Shown in pieces: positions 24,713-33,006 of a stretch of 64,000 nt of DNA. Every line of letters begins with the position of its first letter. Position 1 is the first letter of the stretch. A model generated the notes under the pieces. It did not search any database. It was not told the origin of the DNA and worked only from the letters and a program-made list of their open reading frames with translations. Origin of the DNA: Brachybacterium endophyticum. GTDB taxonomy: Bacteria; Actinomycetota; Actinomycetes; Actinomycetales; Dermabacteraceae. The position numbers and the translations under genes are program-made. The DNA lies in assembly GCF_003130585.1 (NCBI RefSeq), contig NZ_QFKX01000001.1:248001-312000 (forward strand), in the 5' to 3' direction.

Positions 24713-25807
24713 ATGGAGAACCGACCCACCTATGGCTACGGGGCCGACGACCAGGAGCCATCGCCCCGCCCCCGGCCCACCTACGGCTACAGCTCGGGCG
24801 GGTCCGACGGGACCTCCGGCGCGAACGGTGCGCCGGGCGCCCCCGGGCCGGGTGGGTTCGGCGGGGCCGACGGGGCCGGCGGCTCCGGTGGCGGACAGGG
24901 GATCCCGAGCGGCGAGCAGGCGGGAGCCCCCGTCTGCCCGCGGCACCCGGACCGCGTCAGCTACGTGCGCTGCAAGCGCTGCGGGCGTCCCGCCTGCGGG
25001 GACTGCCAACGCCCCGCACCGGTGGGCATGCTCTGCGTGGACTGCGAGCGGGAGCTCGGGGCGCAGCAGCGCAGCGCGAGCCCGCGCAACATGGCCGGCG
25101 GCAGGATGGGCAGCGCCACCCCGTTCCTGACCTACGGCGTGATCGGCATCTGCGTCGCGCTGTTCCTGGGCCAGACCCTGATCCCCGGCGGCGCTGTCGA
25201 ACAGGCGCTGATCTACGCCCCCGTGCGCACGCTCGCTATGCCGTGGACCATGATCACCAGCGGCTTCCTGCACGGCGGGATCTTCCACCTGCTGCTCAAC
25301 ATGTACGCGATGTACCTCGTGGGCACCCACCTCGAGCGCACGCTCGGGCACTGGCGCTTCGGGGCGATCTTCCTGCTCTCGCTGTTCGCGGGCCACGTGG
25401 CGGTGCTGCTGTTCGCCGACCCGACGGCCAGCTCCTGGGTCGCCCCGACCCTCGGGGCGAGCGGCGGCATCTTCGGGATGTTCGGCACCCTGTTCATCGT
25501 CAATCGCCGGATGGGCGCCGAGACCACCCAGATCCTGGTGCTGATCGCGTTGAACCTCGTCATCACCTTCACCATCCCGAACATCTCCTGGCAGGGGCAC
25601 CTGGGTGGCCTGGTGATGGGCACGGCGGTCACCGCCGCCATGTTCGCGCTGCGCCCGAAGGCCTCGCCCGGTGCCGACCGGGGCGCGCTCGCGAAGCGCT
25701 CGGCGGCTCTGCACGCGGGCGTGTTGGTCCTCGGGCTGGCACTGTGCCTGGCGATCATCGCCCTCAAGGTCGTCCTCGCGCCGTCGGGGGCCCTGCCGCT
25801 GCTGTGA
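24713..25807 (+). CDS. rhomboid family intramembrane serine protease
   Basis: 364 residues. A disordered Gly/Pro/Tyr-rich start (TYGYG repeats) is followed by a B-box-like zinc region with Cys75, His78, Cys87, Cys90, Cys95, Cys98, Cys108 and Cys111. The rhomboid domain follows with six to seven helices: HLLLNMYAM (His192, Asn196 oxyanion side), LGASGGIFGMFGTLF (nucleophile Ser250) and WQGHLGGLVMG (His296), a complete Ser-His dyad. It cleaves membrane-protein helices; its targets are unknown. The zinc finger fused to the N-terminus is a known actinobacterial variant. Confidence 0.94.
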   Translation: MENRPTYGYGADDQEPSPRPRPTYGYSSGGSDGTSGANGAPGAPGPGGFGGADGAGGSGGGQGIPSGEQAGAPVCPRHPDRVSYVRCKRCGRPACGDCQRPAPVGMLCVDCERELGAQQRSASPRNMAGGRMGSATPFLTYGVIGICVALFLGQTLIPGGAVEQALIYAPVRTLAMPWTMITSGFLHGGIFHLLLNMYAMYLVGTHLERTLGHWRFGAIFLLSLFAGHVAVLLFADPTASSWVAPTLGASGGIFGMFGTLFIVNRRMGAETTQILVLIALNLVITFTIPNISWQGHLGGLVMGTAVTAAMFALRPKASPGADRGALAKRSAALHAGVLVLGLALCLAIIALKVVLAPSGALPLL

Positions 25808-25927
25808 GTCGGCGTGGCCCGGCGGTCGCCCTCCGATCGCGACCCCCGGGTGGCCGCCCACCGATCGCTGATCCCGTGCGCTCACGGCGCGGGCGATGGG
25901 GTCGCCCGGCGAATCACACCGCTGTGA

Positions 25928-26133
25928 TTATCCCCAGTTGTGGACAACTTTGGGGAGAACTGTCGACCTGGTGTGGATCGACGGGGGATCGGGCCCCGAT
26001 CCCGGTGGATCCGTGGTGGCCCCCGGGCGACGGGAACGTGCGACACGGGCCCTGACCTTGGTGACGAAGGCGTGCAGGGTGCGGAATCACAGGACTGTCA
26101 TTCGTCCCCAGGTGTGGAGTTCTTTGTGGATAA
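25928..26133. other. DnaA-box cluster in a 331-bp spacer
   Basis: No gene is seen between 25808 and 26138. Exact DnaA-box matches are TGTGGACAA (25939-25947, i.e. TTGTCCACA on the minus strand) and TGTGGATAA (26125-26133). Near matches are TTATCCCCA (25928-25936), TGTGGATCG (25972-25980) and TGTGGAGTT (26113-26121). A perfect 9-bp-arm hairpin lies at 25985-26003 (GGGATCGGG C CCCGATCCC). This looks like origin-type or DnaA-titrating sequence, but dnaA and dnaN are not adjacent. Confidence 0.6.
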
Positions 26134-26138
26134 CTCCG

Positions 26139-26768
26139 TCAGGACTCCCTGCCACCGGTGATCGCGAGGTCCTCACGTGTCCCCAACGCCGCCTCGACCA
26201 TCGCGACCAGGGCCCGTGCCGCGTCCTCGGGATCAATGACGTCGGCCGAGGGGACGTGGACGAACCCGCCCCGGATGCCGGCGTCCGGTCCGTCGGCCTG
26301 CAGCGCGTGGCACAGGCGGTAGAAGACGTCGTTGCACACGAAGGTCCCCGCCGTCTGCGAGACCGATGCCGCCACGCCGAGCGCGCTCGCCGCCTCCACC
26401 ATCGCCTTGATCGGGAGCGTCGAGAAGTAGCCGACGGGTCCGCTCTCGAGGCTCGGGCGGTCCACCGGGCTCGCCCCGGCGTTGTCGGGGATCCGGGCGT
26501 CCTGGATGTTGATCGCGACCCGCTCGGGCGTGATCGCCTGCCGGCCGGCAGCCAGCCCCGTCGCGACCACCAGTCGCGGCGCGTGGGCGGTGACCTCGGC
26601 GAGCAGGGCATCGGCGCCGGCCCCGAAGACCACGGGCAGCTCGATGCTCGCCACGGACATCCCGCGGTCGAGGAGGACCGGAGTCGCGTGCCGCACCGCG
26701 TCCCAGGACTCGTTCCTCGCCGCCCCGTCGAAGGGCTCGAATCCGCTCAGCAGTACGTCGATCGCCAT
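26139..26768 (-). CDS. pcp: pyroglutamyl-peptidase I
   Basis: 209 residues, peptidase family C15, removing N-terminal pyroglutamate from peptides in the cytoplasm. The triad is visible: Glu82 in TPERVAINIQDARIPDN, Cys145 in VSQTAGTFVCNDVFY and His171 in GGFVHVP. The opening VLLSGFEPFDGAARNESW is the family signature, and length is normal. A TACCCT hexamer on the minus strand (26775-26780) ends 6 nt before ATG, so translation is probably leaderless. It is divergent from the acetyltransferase gene with only 32 bp between starts. Confidence 0.95.
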   Translation of the reverse strand: MAIDVLLSGFEPFDGAARNESWDAVRHATPVLLDRGMSVASIELPVVFGAGADALLAEVTAHAPRLVVATGLAAGRQAITPERVAINIQDARIPDNAGASPVDRPSLESGPVGYFSTLPIKAMVEAASALGVAASVSQTAGTFVCNDVFYRLCHALQADGPDAGIRGGFVHVPSADVIDPEDAARALVAMVEAALGTREDLAITGGRES

Positions 26769-26774
26769 CCCAGC

Positions 26775-26794
26775 AGGGTAGGGCGCTCTATCGT
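26775..26794. promoter_or_regulatory. back-to-back leaderless promoters
   Basis: Within 32 bp, TACCCT (minus strand, 26775-26780) and TATCGT (plus strand, 26789-26794) each end exactly 6 nt before the start codons at 26768 and 26801. Each -35 region must therefore lie around or inside the other gene's 5' end. Confidence 0.6.
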
Positions 26795-26800
26795 GGGCAG

Positions 26801-27481
26801 ATGCCTGCCACGCCGCCGGACCACGTCCCCCTCGAGGAGCTGCATCCGCCCTTCGCCCTGCGCGTGCGCAGCGGGGCGCTGACGATGCGGATGCTGCGCG
26901 ATGAGGACATGCCCGAGTACGCCGCGCTGCTGCGACGGCCGGTCTTCGCCGTGCCCGACGCTCCGCACGTCTTCCCCTGGTATGCGCGTGACGAGGAGGA
27001 ACGCGTTCGCGAGGCGCTGCGCTTCCAGTGGCGACTGCGCAGCGAACTGCACCCCGAGAAGTGGACCCTCCCGTTCGGGATCTGGGTCGACGGTCGCCTG
27101 GTGGGGTGCCAGGACCTCGGCGCCACCGCCTTCGCAGTGCGCCGGGTGGTCACCTCCGGATCGTGGCTCACCCTCGACCAGCAGGGCCGGGGGTACGGCT
27201 CGCTCATGCGCCGCACGGTGCTGGCGCTGGCCTTCGACCACCTGGGCGCGGTGCGGGCGGAGTCCGCCGCCGTGGTCGGCAACGCCCGCTCCTACGGGGT
27301 CTCCCACGCCTGCGGGTACGAGCACAACGGCACCGAGGTGATCGAGCAGGCAGGTCGCGCGATCGAGCACCAGCGGTTCGTGGTCACCCCTGCGACGTTC
27401 CGGCGCGGTGATGCGGAGGTGCAGGTCGAGGGGCTGACGCCTGCTCTGCGTTCGCTGCTCGGGGCCGACGAGGGGCGCTGA
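26801..27481 (+). CDS. GNAT family N-acetyltransferase
   Basis: 226 residues of the RimJ/RimL-like GNAT group. The acetyl-CoA pyrophosphate loop is QQGRGYGSLMRR (about residues 126-137), followed by LAFDHLGAVRAESAAVVGNA and a GYEHNGTEV C-terminal strand. The acceptor, a protein N-terminus or small molecule, cannot be determined. The start is leaderless in type (TATCGT, 6-nt gap). It ends before a symmetrical terminator shared with the convergent small membrane protein gene. Confidence 0.9.
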   Translation: MPATPPDHVPLEELHPPFALRVRSGALTMRMLRDEDMPEYAALLRRPVFAVPDAPHVFPWYARDEEERVREALRFQWRLRSELHPEKWTLPFGIWVDGRLVGCQDLGATAFAVRRVVTSGSWLTLDQQGRGYGSLMRRTVLALAFDHLGAVRAESAAVVGNARSYGVSHACGYEHNGTEVIEQAGRAIEHQRFVVTPATFRRGDAEVQVEGLTPALRSLLGADEGR

Positions 27482-27504
27482 TCGCGGGAGGTGGCCATCG
27501 TCCA

Positions 27505-27534
27505 GGGCCGTGGAGCGACATTGCTCCACGGCCC
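27505..27534. terminator. bidirectional hairpin terminator
   Basis: GGGCCGTGGAGC (27505-27516) and GCTCCACGGCCC (27523-27534) form a perfect 12-bp stem with loop GACATT, between convergent genes ending at 27481 and 27558. Confidence 0.8.
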
Positions 27535-27557
27535 CACCCACCACCACTGGAGGGAGA

Positions 27558-27791
27558 TCAGGCCTGGCGGCCGGGCGGGCGGACGCGCGGATGACGCGAC
27601 CGCAGAACGGCATAGATGCCGACGGCGACCACGGCGAAGGTGACGACCCCGAAGGCGATCCCCAGCAGGATCGCCAACCCGATCGGGTTGTGCCCCAGGA
27701 GGCTGAAGGCAGTGATCGCGGCGGCCATGGCGATGACGCCGGCGACGGCTCCGTTCAGTGCTGCCCTGGTATAGATCTGTCGCGGCTCCAT
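27558..27791 (-). CDS. small two-helix membrane protein
   Basis: 77 residues. Two membrane segments are AALNGAVAGVIAMAAAITAF and GLAILLGIAFGVVTFAVVAV, with a basic tail RSRHPRVRPPGRQA. I do not recognise a family. ATG 27791 has a GGGGGACC ribosome-like site. It diverges from the PaaX-type regulator gene 126 bp away, so the regulator might control it. Confidence 0.7.
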   Translation of the reverse strand: MEPRQIYTRAALNGAVAGVIAMAAAITAFSLLGHNPIGLAILLGIAFGVVTFAVVAVGIYAVLRSRHPRVRPPGRQA

Positions 27792-27917
27792 CAGGTCCCC
27801 CGTCCCGCCCCCGGCCGCATGCCACGGGATCACGGCTTCGATGCGGACCGGATGTGGACTCACGGTATGGTCGCTCAGCCGACCCCCACCACTTCTGCAC
27901 GGAACGTGAGAGGAACG

Positions 27918-28781
27918 ATGACCGATCTGGAGCGCTATCGGAGGACCGACCGCGCGCAGGACGTCGGGTTCGTCTTCGCAGCCGTCGGCGCGACCCACCT
28001 GCCCGGCCCCGCGCTGGTCCGCATGCTCACCCACCTGCACATGACGGAGTCGGCGGCCCGCAACACCCTCGCCAAGATGGTCAGGCTCCAGCGTCTGGAC
28101 GTCGAGGCCTGCGGGAGGATCAGCGTCTACAGCCTCGGCGAGGTGCTCGCCCGCCGCTTCCGACAGGTCGAGGGTGCGGCCCCACCCACACCCTGGGACG
28201 GCGGGTTCGACACGCTGGTCCACCAGGTTCCCGAGGGTGCGCGCTGGTTCCGCGACCGCCTGGTCTACTACGCACGATTCCATGGGTACGGGACCCTGCG
28301 ACCCGGAGTGCTGATCGGCGTGCATCCCGACGTGGATCTGGCGCTCGGCCAGGTCGGCGAGCCACCGACCGGAGCGGTGCTCCACCGCGCACGGATGATC
28401 CCCGCCTCGCTCGAGGAGGCCCGCGACATGGCGTCCCGCGCCTGGGAGCTCGGGACGATCGCCCGCACCTACGAGACCCTCGGTGCGCAGGTCGACAGGC
28501 AGTTCTCCGGCGGTCCGCCCCCGGCCGACGCGGCAGGACTGTGGTCCACCTTCGAGGCGTGGGCCCGCCTCTACCAGCAGGTGACGTCGGCGGTGATCCG
28601 TGATCCCCACCTGCCCCACGAGCTGCTGCCGGCGTCGTGGCCCGCCCGCCGGTTCTTCACCCGGCTGGATCGGTTGAACCGCGACTGGGGTCCTCCGCTG
28701 CAGAGCTTCCTGCGCGCTCAGGTGGAGGAGAGTGCGGGGGGCCTCGCGCGTTACGAGCCGCTGCCCTGGGAGCGGGGCTGA
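27918..28781 (+). CDS. PaaX-like transcriptional regulator
   Basis: 287 residues. The N-terminal winged helix (LVRMLTHLHMTESAARNTLA, MVRLQRLDVEACGRISVYSL) is followed by a middle ferredoxin-like region (WDGGFDTLVHQVPEGARWFR) and a helical C-domain (SRAWELGTIARTYE, ...LPHELLPASWPARRFFTRLD) as in the PaaX C-terminal domain. Classical PaaX senses phenylacetyl-CoA, but no phenylacetate genes are in the window and the effector here is unknown. The ribosome site AGAGGAACG precedes ATG 27918. Confidence 0.87.
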   Translation: MTDLERYRRTDRAQDVGFVFAAVGATHLPGPALVRMLTHLHMTESAARNTLAKMVRLQRLDVEACGRISVYSLGEVLARRFRQVEGAAPPTPWDGGFDTLVHQVPEGARWFRDRLVYYARFHGYGTLRPGVLIGVHPDVDLALGQVGEPPTGAVLHRARMIPASLEEARDMASRAWELGTIARTYETLGAQVDRQFSGGPPPADAAGLWSTFEAWARLYQQVTSAVIRDPHLPHELLPASWPARRFFTRLDRLNRDWGPPLQSFLRAQVEESAGGLARYEPLPWERG

Positions 28782-28851
28782 GCCGGGTCGAGAGGGGCGT
28801 GGCTGCCCGGCACAGGAGCGGAGTGCGCGATGCCCCGGCGCGTACGCGCAG

Positions 28852-29802
28852 TCACACGCCCGCCTCCGCGAGCTGAAGCGCGCCCTCGGCGGCACCGGGC
28901 ATCGAGCCCGCCTCCTGCACGCACCGTGCGAGCAGCCAGCGGAGCGTGCGCTCCGCGTCCAGCCCCGTCAGTCCGGCCATCCGGGTCGCGAACCCGAGCG
29001 GATCGGCCGTCAGTCGTCGGTCGTCGTTGAGCATGTGCTGCAGCAGGTCGTAGTGGGGGTCGCCGACGTACGGCTTGGGGTCGATCATCCGCCAGTCGGC
29101 GAGCGACGTGCCCGGGTCCTCGCGCGCCGCGAGCACGTTGTGATGGTGGAAGTCGGTGGCCAGGAGCATGTCGGGGCCCGGTGTCTCGAGCGGCAGGGTG
29201 CGGAACATCCCTAGCCCGCGGGCGATCAGCGGTGCGGGCAGACCGCGAGCATCCGTCTCGAGGCGGTGGCGGGCCTCCTCGGCCCACCAGGCACACATCG
29301 CGGAGAGGGGCCGGAAGCCGTGAGCCTGCGCTCCGGCAGGGACGGATGCTGCGGTGGGCAGCTCCGATGCCGGGATCCACAGCGACCGCAGCAGCCCGGC
29401 GGCCACCTCGTCCTCCTGCTCCGGCGACAGTGCACTCCGCGCGAGCGTGGTCCCGGGGTGGACCTGCTCGAGGAGGATCACGCTGATCGCGCCGTGACGA
29501 CGCGCCTCGATCACGCGGGGCACGAGAGGGGCGGGGGAGTCGGACAGCGACCATGCGCGCAGCCCCAGCGCCTCGTCCCGGGACTCCTCATGGGCCCAGG
29601 TGACCTTGAGGACCAGACCCTCGAGGGGCTCCGACCCGTCGGACGACCCATCCGGATCTCCGGTCCGACGCACCAGACCCACCCAGCCGGTCGATCCCTC
29701 GGGGAACCGCTCGAGGACCTCCAGCCCCCGCTCGGTGCACACGCGGTCGCGCAGCGCGAGGATCTGCTGCTCGCTCGGCCGCTCGTCCGCGTCATCGCTC
29801 AT
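28852..29802 (-). CDS. APH(6)/StrB-like phosphotransferase
   Basis: 316 residues resembling the aminoglycoside/hydroxyurea phosphotransferase family. The catalytic region is LLATDFHHHNVLAARE (Asp within the Brenner-like motif) and the metal-binding segment is WRMIDPKPYVGDPHYDLLQH. The N-lobe has ERFPEGSTGWVGLV and the Lys strand EGLVLKVTWAHEESRDEALG. Whether it gives resistance or acts on a metabolite cannot be told. A TACCGT hexamer on the minus strand ends 7 nt before ATG, so it is probably leaderless. It is divergent from the glutamine amidotransferase gene. Confidence 0.85.
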   Translation of the reverse strand: MSDDADERPSEQQILALRDRVCTERGLEVLERFPEGSTGWVGLVRRTGDPDGSSDGSEPLEGLVLKVTWAHEESRDEALGLRAWSLSDSPAPLVPRVIEARRHGAISVILLEQVHPGTTLARSALSPEQEDEVAAGLLRSLWIPASELPTAASVPAGAQAHGFRPLSAMCAWWAEEARHRLETDARGLPAPLIARGLGMFRTLPLETPGPDMLLATDFHHHNVLAAREDPGTSLADWRMIDPKPYVGDPHYDLLQHMLNDDRRLTADPLGFATRMAGLTGLDAERTLRWLLARCVQEAGSMPGAAEGALQLAEAGV

Positions 29803-29889
29803 GACGGGAACGGTAGCGCCCGGCTCCCCGCCGCGCCCGGGAAGCACCGTCTTCGCGCCCGACGCGCACCTCTGGGTCACAATGACCGG

Positions 29890-30627
29890 GTGAAACCGTT
29901 CCTGCTCATCGCCACCCGTCCCGAGGACGAGGTCGCTGCCTCGGAGTACGAGGCGACACTGCGTCTGACCGGCCTCGCCCCGGAGCAGCTGCACCACCTC
30001 CAGCTCGACCGCACGCCGATGCCCGAGATCGATCTCGAGGACATCTCCGGCATCATCGTCGGCGGCAGCCCGTACAACACGTCCGACGAGGCCGACACCA
30101 AGTCGGAGGACCAGAAGCGGGCCGAGCGCGAGCTCGGCGAACTCCTGGACCGCGTCGTCGAGGCCGACTTCCCGTTCTTCGGCGCCTGCTACGGCGTCGG
30201 CACCCTGGGCGTGCACCAGGGCGCGATCGTCGATCGCACCTACGGCGAGCCCGTGGGCGGGATCGACGTCGAGCTCACCGCCGCGGGTCGTGAGGACCCG
30301 CTGGTGAAGGCCTCAGGAGTGCCCGACAGCTTCCTCGCCTTCGTGGGCCACAAGGAGGCCGTGCACGTGCTGCCCGCACACGCCGTGCTGCTGGCCACCG
30401 GCCAGCGCTGCCCCGTGCAGATGTTCCGCGTCGGCAGCTGCCAGTACGCCACCCAGTTCCACCCCGAGCTCGACAACGACGGGCTCATCGGCCGGATCCA
30501 CGCCTACCGCGACAACGGCTACTTCGACCCGGCCGAGGAGGAGGCGCTGATCGAGCGGGTGAGCCCGGTCGACGTCCACCACGCCGCGAAGCTGCTGCGC
30601 GCCTTCGTCGAGGTCCACGCCCGCTGA
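29890..30627 (+). CDS. class I glutamine amidotransferase
   Basis: 245 residues, a free-standing GATase1 domain related to GuaA N-domains. Motifs are GIIVGGSPYN, the nucleophile Cys100 in FFGACYGVGTLGVHQG, and His191/Glu193 in YATQFHPELDNDG. The stand-alone form is often a glutamine-hydrolysing or gamma-glutamyl-acting enzyme whose partner is unknown. The GTG start at 29890 is chosen because CACAAT (29878-29883) ends 6 nt upstream and homology begins at once (KPFLLIATRPEDE). No synthetase gene is adjacent. Confidence 0.9.
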   Translation: MKPFLLIATRPEDEVAASEYEATLRLTGLAPEQLHHLQLDRTPMPEIDLEDISGIIVGGSPYNTSDEADTKSEDQKRAERELGELLDRVVEADFPFFGACYGVGTLGVHQGAIVDRTYGEPVGGIDVELTAAGREDPLVKASGVPDSFLAFVGHKEAVHVLPAHAVLLATGQRCPVQMFRVGSCQYATQFHPELDNDGLIGRIHAYRDNGYFDPAEEEALIERVSPVDVHHAAKLLRAFVEVHAR

Positions 30628-30724
30628 CGGGAACGGGCGGGCCGCTCCCCGGTGATGCGGTCCGCCGTCCCCGCGCGCAGCGGTCCCGTCCCTGCCCCCA
30701 CCCCTCCCGGAGGCCCCGAGAGCA

Positions 30725-31594
30725 ATGACGTCCTCCTCGCCCCCACCGACCGGATCGCGTCCGCGTCCCAAGTACAGCCCTGTCCAGGTGCGACGCCGCC
30801 AGGTCGCCGCCGGCGGCTGCCTGCTGCTGGTGATCCTGCTGGTCGTGGTCTCCTGCACTGCTCTGCTCGGGCGCGACGGCAAGGGCGGATCCGATGCGGG
30901 CCGCGGGGGAGGGAGCGGCGATGCCGAGCTCGCCGTCTCCGAGACGCCGTCGGACGCCCCGGCGCTGTCCCAGCTGCCCGGGAAGGGCACGCTGGGGCAG
31001 GAGGAGAACCTGGGGATCGACGTCTCCGCGCACCAGGAGGAGATCGACTGGGAGAAGGTGCGCGGTGACGGTGTCGGCTTCGCCTACATCAAGGCCACCG
31101 AGGGCGCCGGCTACACCGATCCGAGACTGAACGCCAACTGGCGCGGGGCCCGCCAGAACGGTGTCACCCCCGGTGCCTATCACTACTTCACGCTGTGCTC
31201 GCCAGGGGCCGAGCAGGCCGAGGAGTTCCTGCGCGCGGTCCCGCCCAGCGACGACGCGCTGCCGCCCGCCCTGGACCTCGAGTTCGACGGGGCCTGCGAG
31301 AACCGCCCCGAGGTCAAGGAGGCCGACGCGCAGGTCGACGCCTTCCTCGAGAAGGTCGAGGAGGCATGGGGCAGGCCCGTGCTGCTCTACTCCTCCGTCG
31401 ACTGGCGCAACCATTACGGCCTCGGGGCCACCGAGGACCGCCCGGACTGGCTCTTCCAGGACGGCAAGCGCCCCGCGCAGGGCGACTGGGCGCTGTGGCA
31501 GGTGCGCTTCGACGGGTCCGTCGCAGGGATCGACGGGGACGTCGACATCGACGTCCTGCGGCTCGACGTGCTGCAGGCATCCGGCGCGGAGTAG
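30725..31594 (+). CDS. GH25 lysozyme (muramidase)
   Basis: 289 residues. One membrane anchor or uncleaved signal at residues 31-47 (GCLLLVILLVVVSCTAL), a Gly/Ser linker, then a GH25 domain. Active-site features are GIDVSAHQEEIDW (Asp99), FAYIKATEGAGY and ALDLEFDG (Asp184, Glu186). The final strand WALWQVRFDGSVAGIDGDVD closes the barrel. It should hydrolyse beta-1,4 bonds in peptidoglycan on the cell exterior, perhaps in wall turnover. The Cys44 position could also serve as a lipid site, but no clean lipobox is seen. Confidence 0.93.
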   Translation: MTSSSPPPTGSRPRPKYSPVQVRRRQVAAGGCLLLVILLVVVSCTALLGRDGKGGSDAGRGGGSGDAELAVSETPSDAPALSQLPGKGTLGQEENLGIDVSAHQEEIDWEKVRGDGVGFAYIKATEGAGYTDPRLNANWRGARQNGVTPGAYHYFTLCSPGAEQAEEFLRAVPPSDDALPPALDLEFDGACENRPEVKEADAQVDAFLEKVEEAWGRPVLLYSSVDWRNHYGLGATEDRPDWLFQDGKRPAQGDWALWQVRFDGSVAGIDGDVDIDVLRLDVLQASGAE

Positions 31595-31914
31595 GGAACA
31601 GAGGGCACGGAGCAGGGGAGGGGCGCGGCGCCCGTCCGGCCTCGCCGCGCCGGGTCCGTCTCCGCTGGTCCCCACCGGCTTCCGTGCCCGGCACGTCCGG
31701 CATGTCGGCTTGTGTGACCCGCCACCCATCCTCCGGACGGGCGTGGTCGTGTCCAGGCACGGCACCGTAGAGTGAGGGCCGCCGAAGCCATGGAGTAGTC
31801 GACCCTAACCCCGGGGCCTCGTGCCCCACGGGGACGACTCTCCCGCATACGGATGCCCCACCGGATGCGCGCCCGGCTCCATCCGAAGAAACTTGGAACG
31901 GAGACCGTACCGCC
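31595..31914. other. 320-bp spacer upstream of iron importer
   Basis: I see no gene here. A hairpin at 31809-31833 (CCCCG GGGC loop GCCC ca CGGGG) lies about 80 bp before the importer start, either an upstream terminator or a leader structure. A single CCTAACC (31804-31810), half of a DtxR/IdeR iron box, precedes it; the other half is not recognisable, so iron regulation is suggestive only. The ribosome region before ATG 31915 is CTTGGAACGGAG. Confidence 0.45.
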
Positions 31915-32997
31915 ATGACCCGCCATCCCCTCGCACCGTCGGGCCCCGACGACTCCCGCGCCGCGCGCCCGGGCCGACGCACCCTCCTGGCCGGCGCCGT
32001 CGCCGCCCCGCTGGGACTCGCGCTCGCTGCCTGCACCGGCTCCACCTCGGCCGACGAGAAGTCCTCGGACGACAAGGACTCCTCCGGCGCCTTCCCGGTG
32101 ACCATCAAGCACGCGCTCGGCAGCGCCGTCATCGAGAAGAAGCCGACGCGCATCGTCACCCTCGGCCAGGGGTCGACGGAGACCTGCGTCGCGCTGGGCA
32201 CGATCCCCGTCGGCGTCGAGGATTACGCCTGGGGAGCGGACGACTCGGGCCAGCTCCCCTGGGTGCGCGAGGCCATCGAGAAGAAGAACGGCAAGCTCCC
32301 GAAGCTGATCAAGGGCTCGACCGAGCTCGACACCGAGGCCATCCTCGCTCTGGCGCCCGACCTGATCCTCGCGCCCTGGTCCGGCGTCACCAAGGAGCAG
32401 TACGAGGTCCTCAAGGACATCGCGCCCACGGTCGCCTACGAGAAGGAGGCGTGGGTGATCACCTGGAAGCAGCAGATCAGCACGATCTGCACCGCCCTCG
32501 GGGTGCCCTCGAAGGCCGACGAGCTCATCCAGGGCATCGAGGACGAGTTCACCGACCGCAAGCAGGCCGAGTGGGAGGACCTGACCTTCTCCTTCATCTA
32601 CAACTCCGGGAAGGGCACCCTGGGCGTGTTCTACCCCGACGAGCAGCGGGTGGCGATGGTCAGCGCGCTGGGGCTCAAGGTCGACCCGATCAAGGACGAG
32701 ATCTCGAAGTACGAGGTCGAGGGGACCGACTCGGCGTCCATCGGGCTCGAGAACGCCGACATGCTCGACCACTCCGACCTGATCTTCACCTTCTACTCGG
32801 ATCAGGCCAACCGCAAGGAGGTCGAGTCCCAGCCGCTGTACGCGAAGATCCCCGCCGCCGAGGCCGGGGCGCTCGTCGCTCCCACCGACCAGTCCTTCGT
32901 CACCGGTTCCTCGATGATCAACCCGCTGACGGTCCCGTGGGCCCTCGAGCGCTACGTCCCGATGATCGAGAAGGCTGTCACGAAGGTCCAGAAGTAA
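31915..32997 (+). CDS. iron-siderophore ABC substrate-binding lipoprotein
   Basis: 360 residues of the FecB/FepB type. The N-terminus has GRRTLLAGAVAAPLGLALAAC with a lipobox at Cys40 and a twin-Arg, followed by an Asp/Lys/Ser linker. Core motifs are FPVTIKHALGSAVIEKKPTR, ILALAPDLILAPWSG and TVPWALERYVPMIEKA. It captures ferric siderophores or related chelates outside the membrane and hands them to the two downstream permeases. The next gene begins 9 bp after its stop. Confidence 0.92.
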   Translation: MTRHPLAPSGPDDSRAARPGRRTLLAGAVAAPLGLALAACTGSTSADEKSSDDKDSSGAFPVTIKHALGSAVIEKKPTRIVTLGQGSTETCVALGTIPVGVEDYAWGADDSGQLPWVREAIEKKNGKLPKLIKGSTELDTEAILALAPDLILAPWSGVTKEQYEVLKDIAPTVAYEKEAWVITWKQQISTICTALGVPSKADELIQGIEDEFTDRKQAEWEDLTFSFIYNSGKGTLGVFYPDEQRVAMVSALGLKVDPIKDEISKYEVEGTDSASIGLENADMLDHSDLIFTFYSDQANRKEVESQPLYAKIPAAEAGALVAPTDQSFVTGSSMINPLTVPWALERYVPMIEKAVTKVQK

Positions 32998-33006
32998 GGT
33001 CCTGGC

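Noticed and set aside
25928-26133. Calling this spacer oriC outright
   Set aside because: dnaA and dnaN are not adjacent, and only two boxes are exact; I report it as a DnaA-box cluster only.
31804-31810. DtxR/IdeR iron box upstream of the siderophore importer
   Set aside because: Only one half (CCTAACC) is present; the 19-bp palindrome is not.
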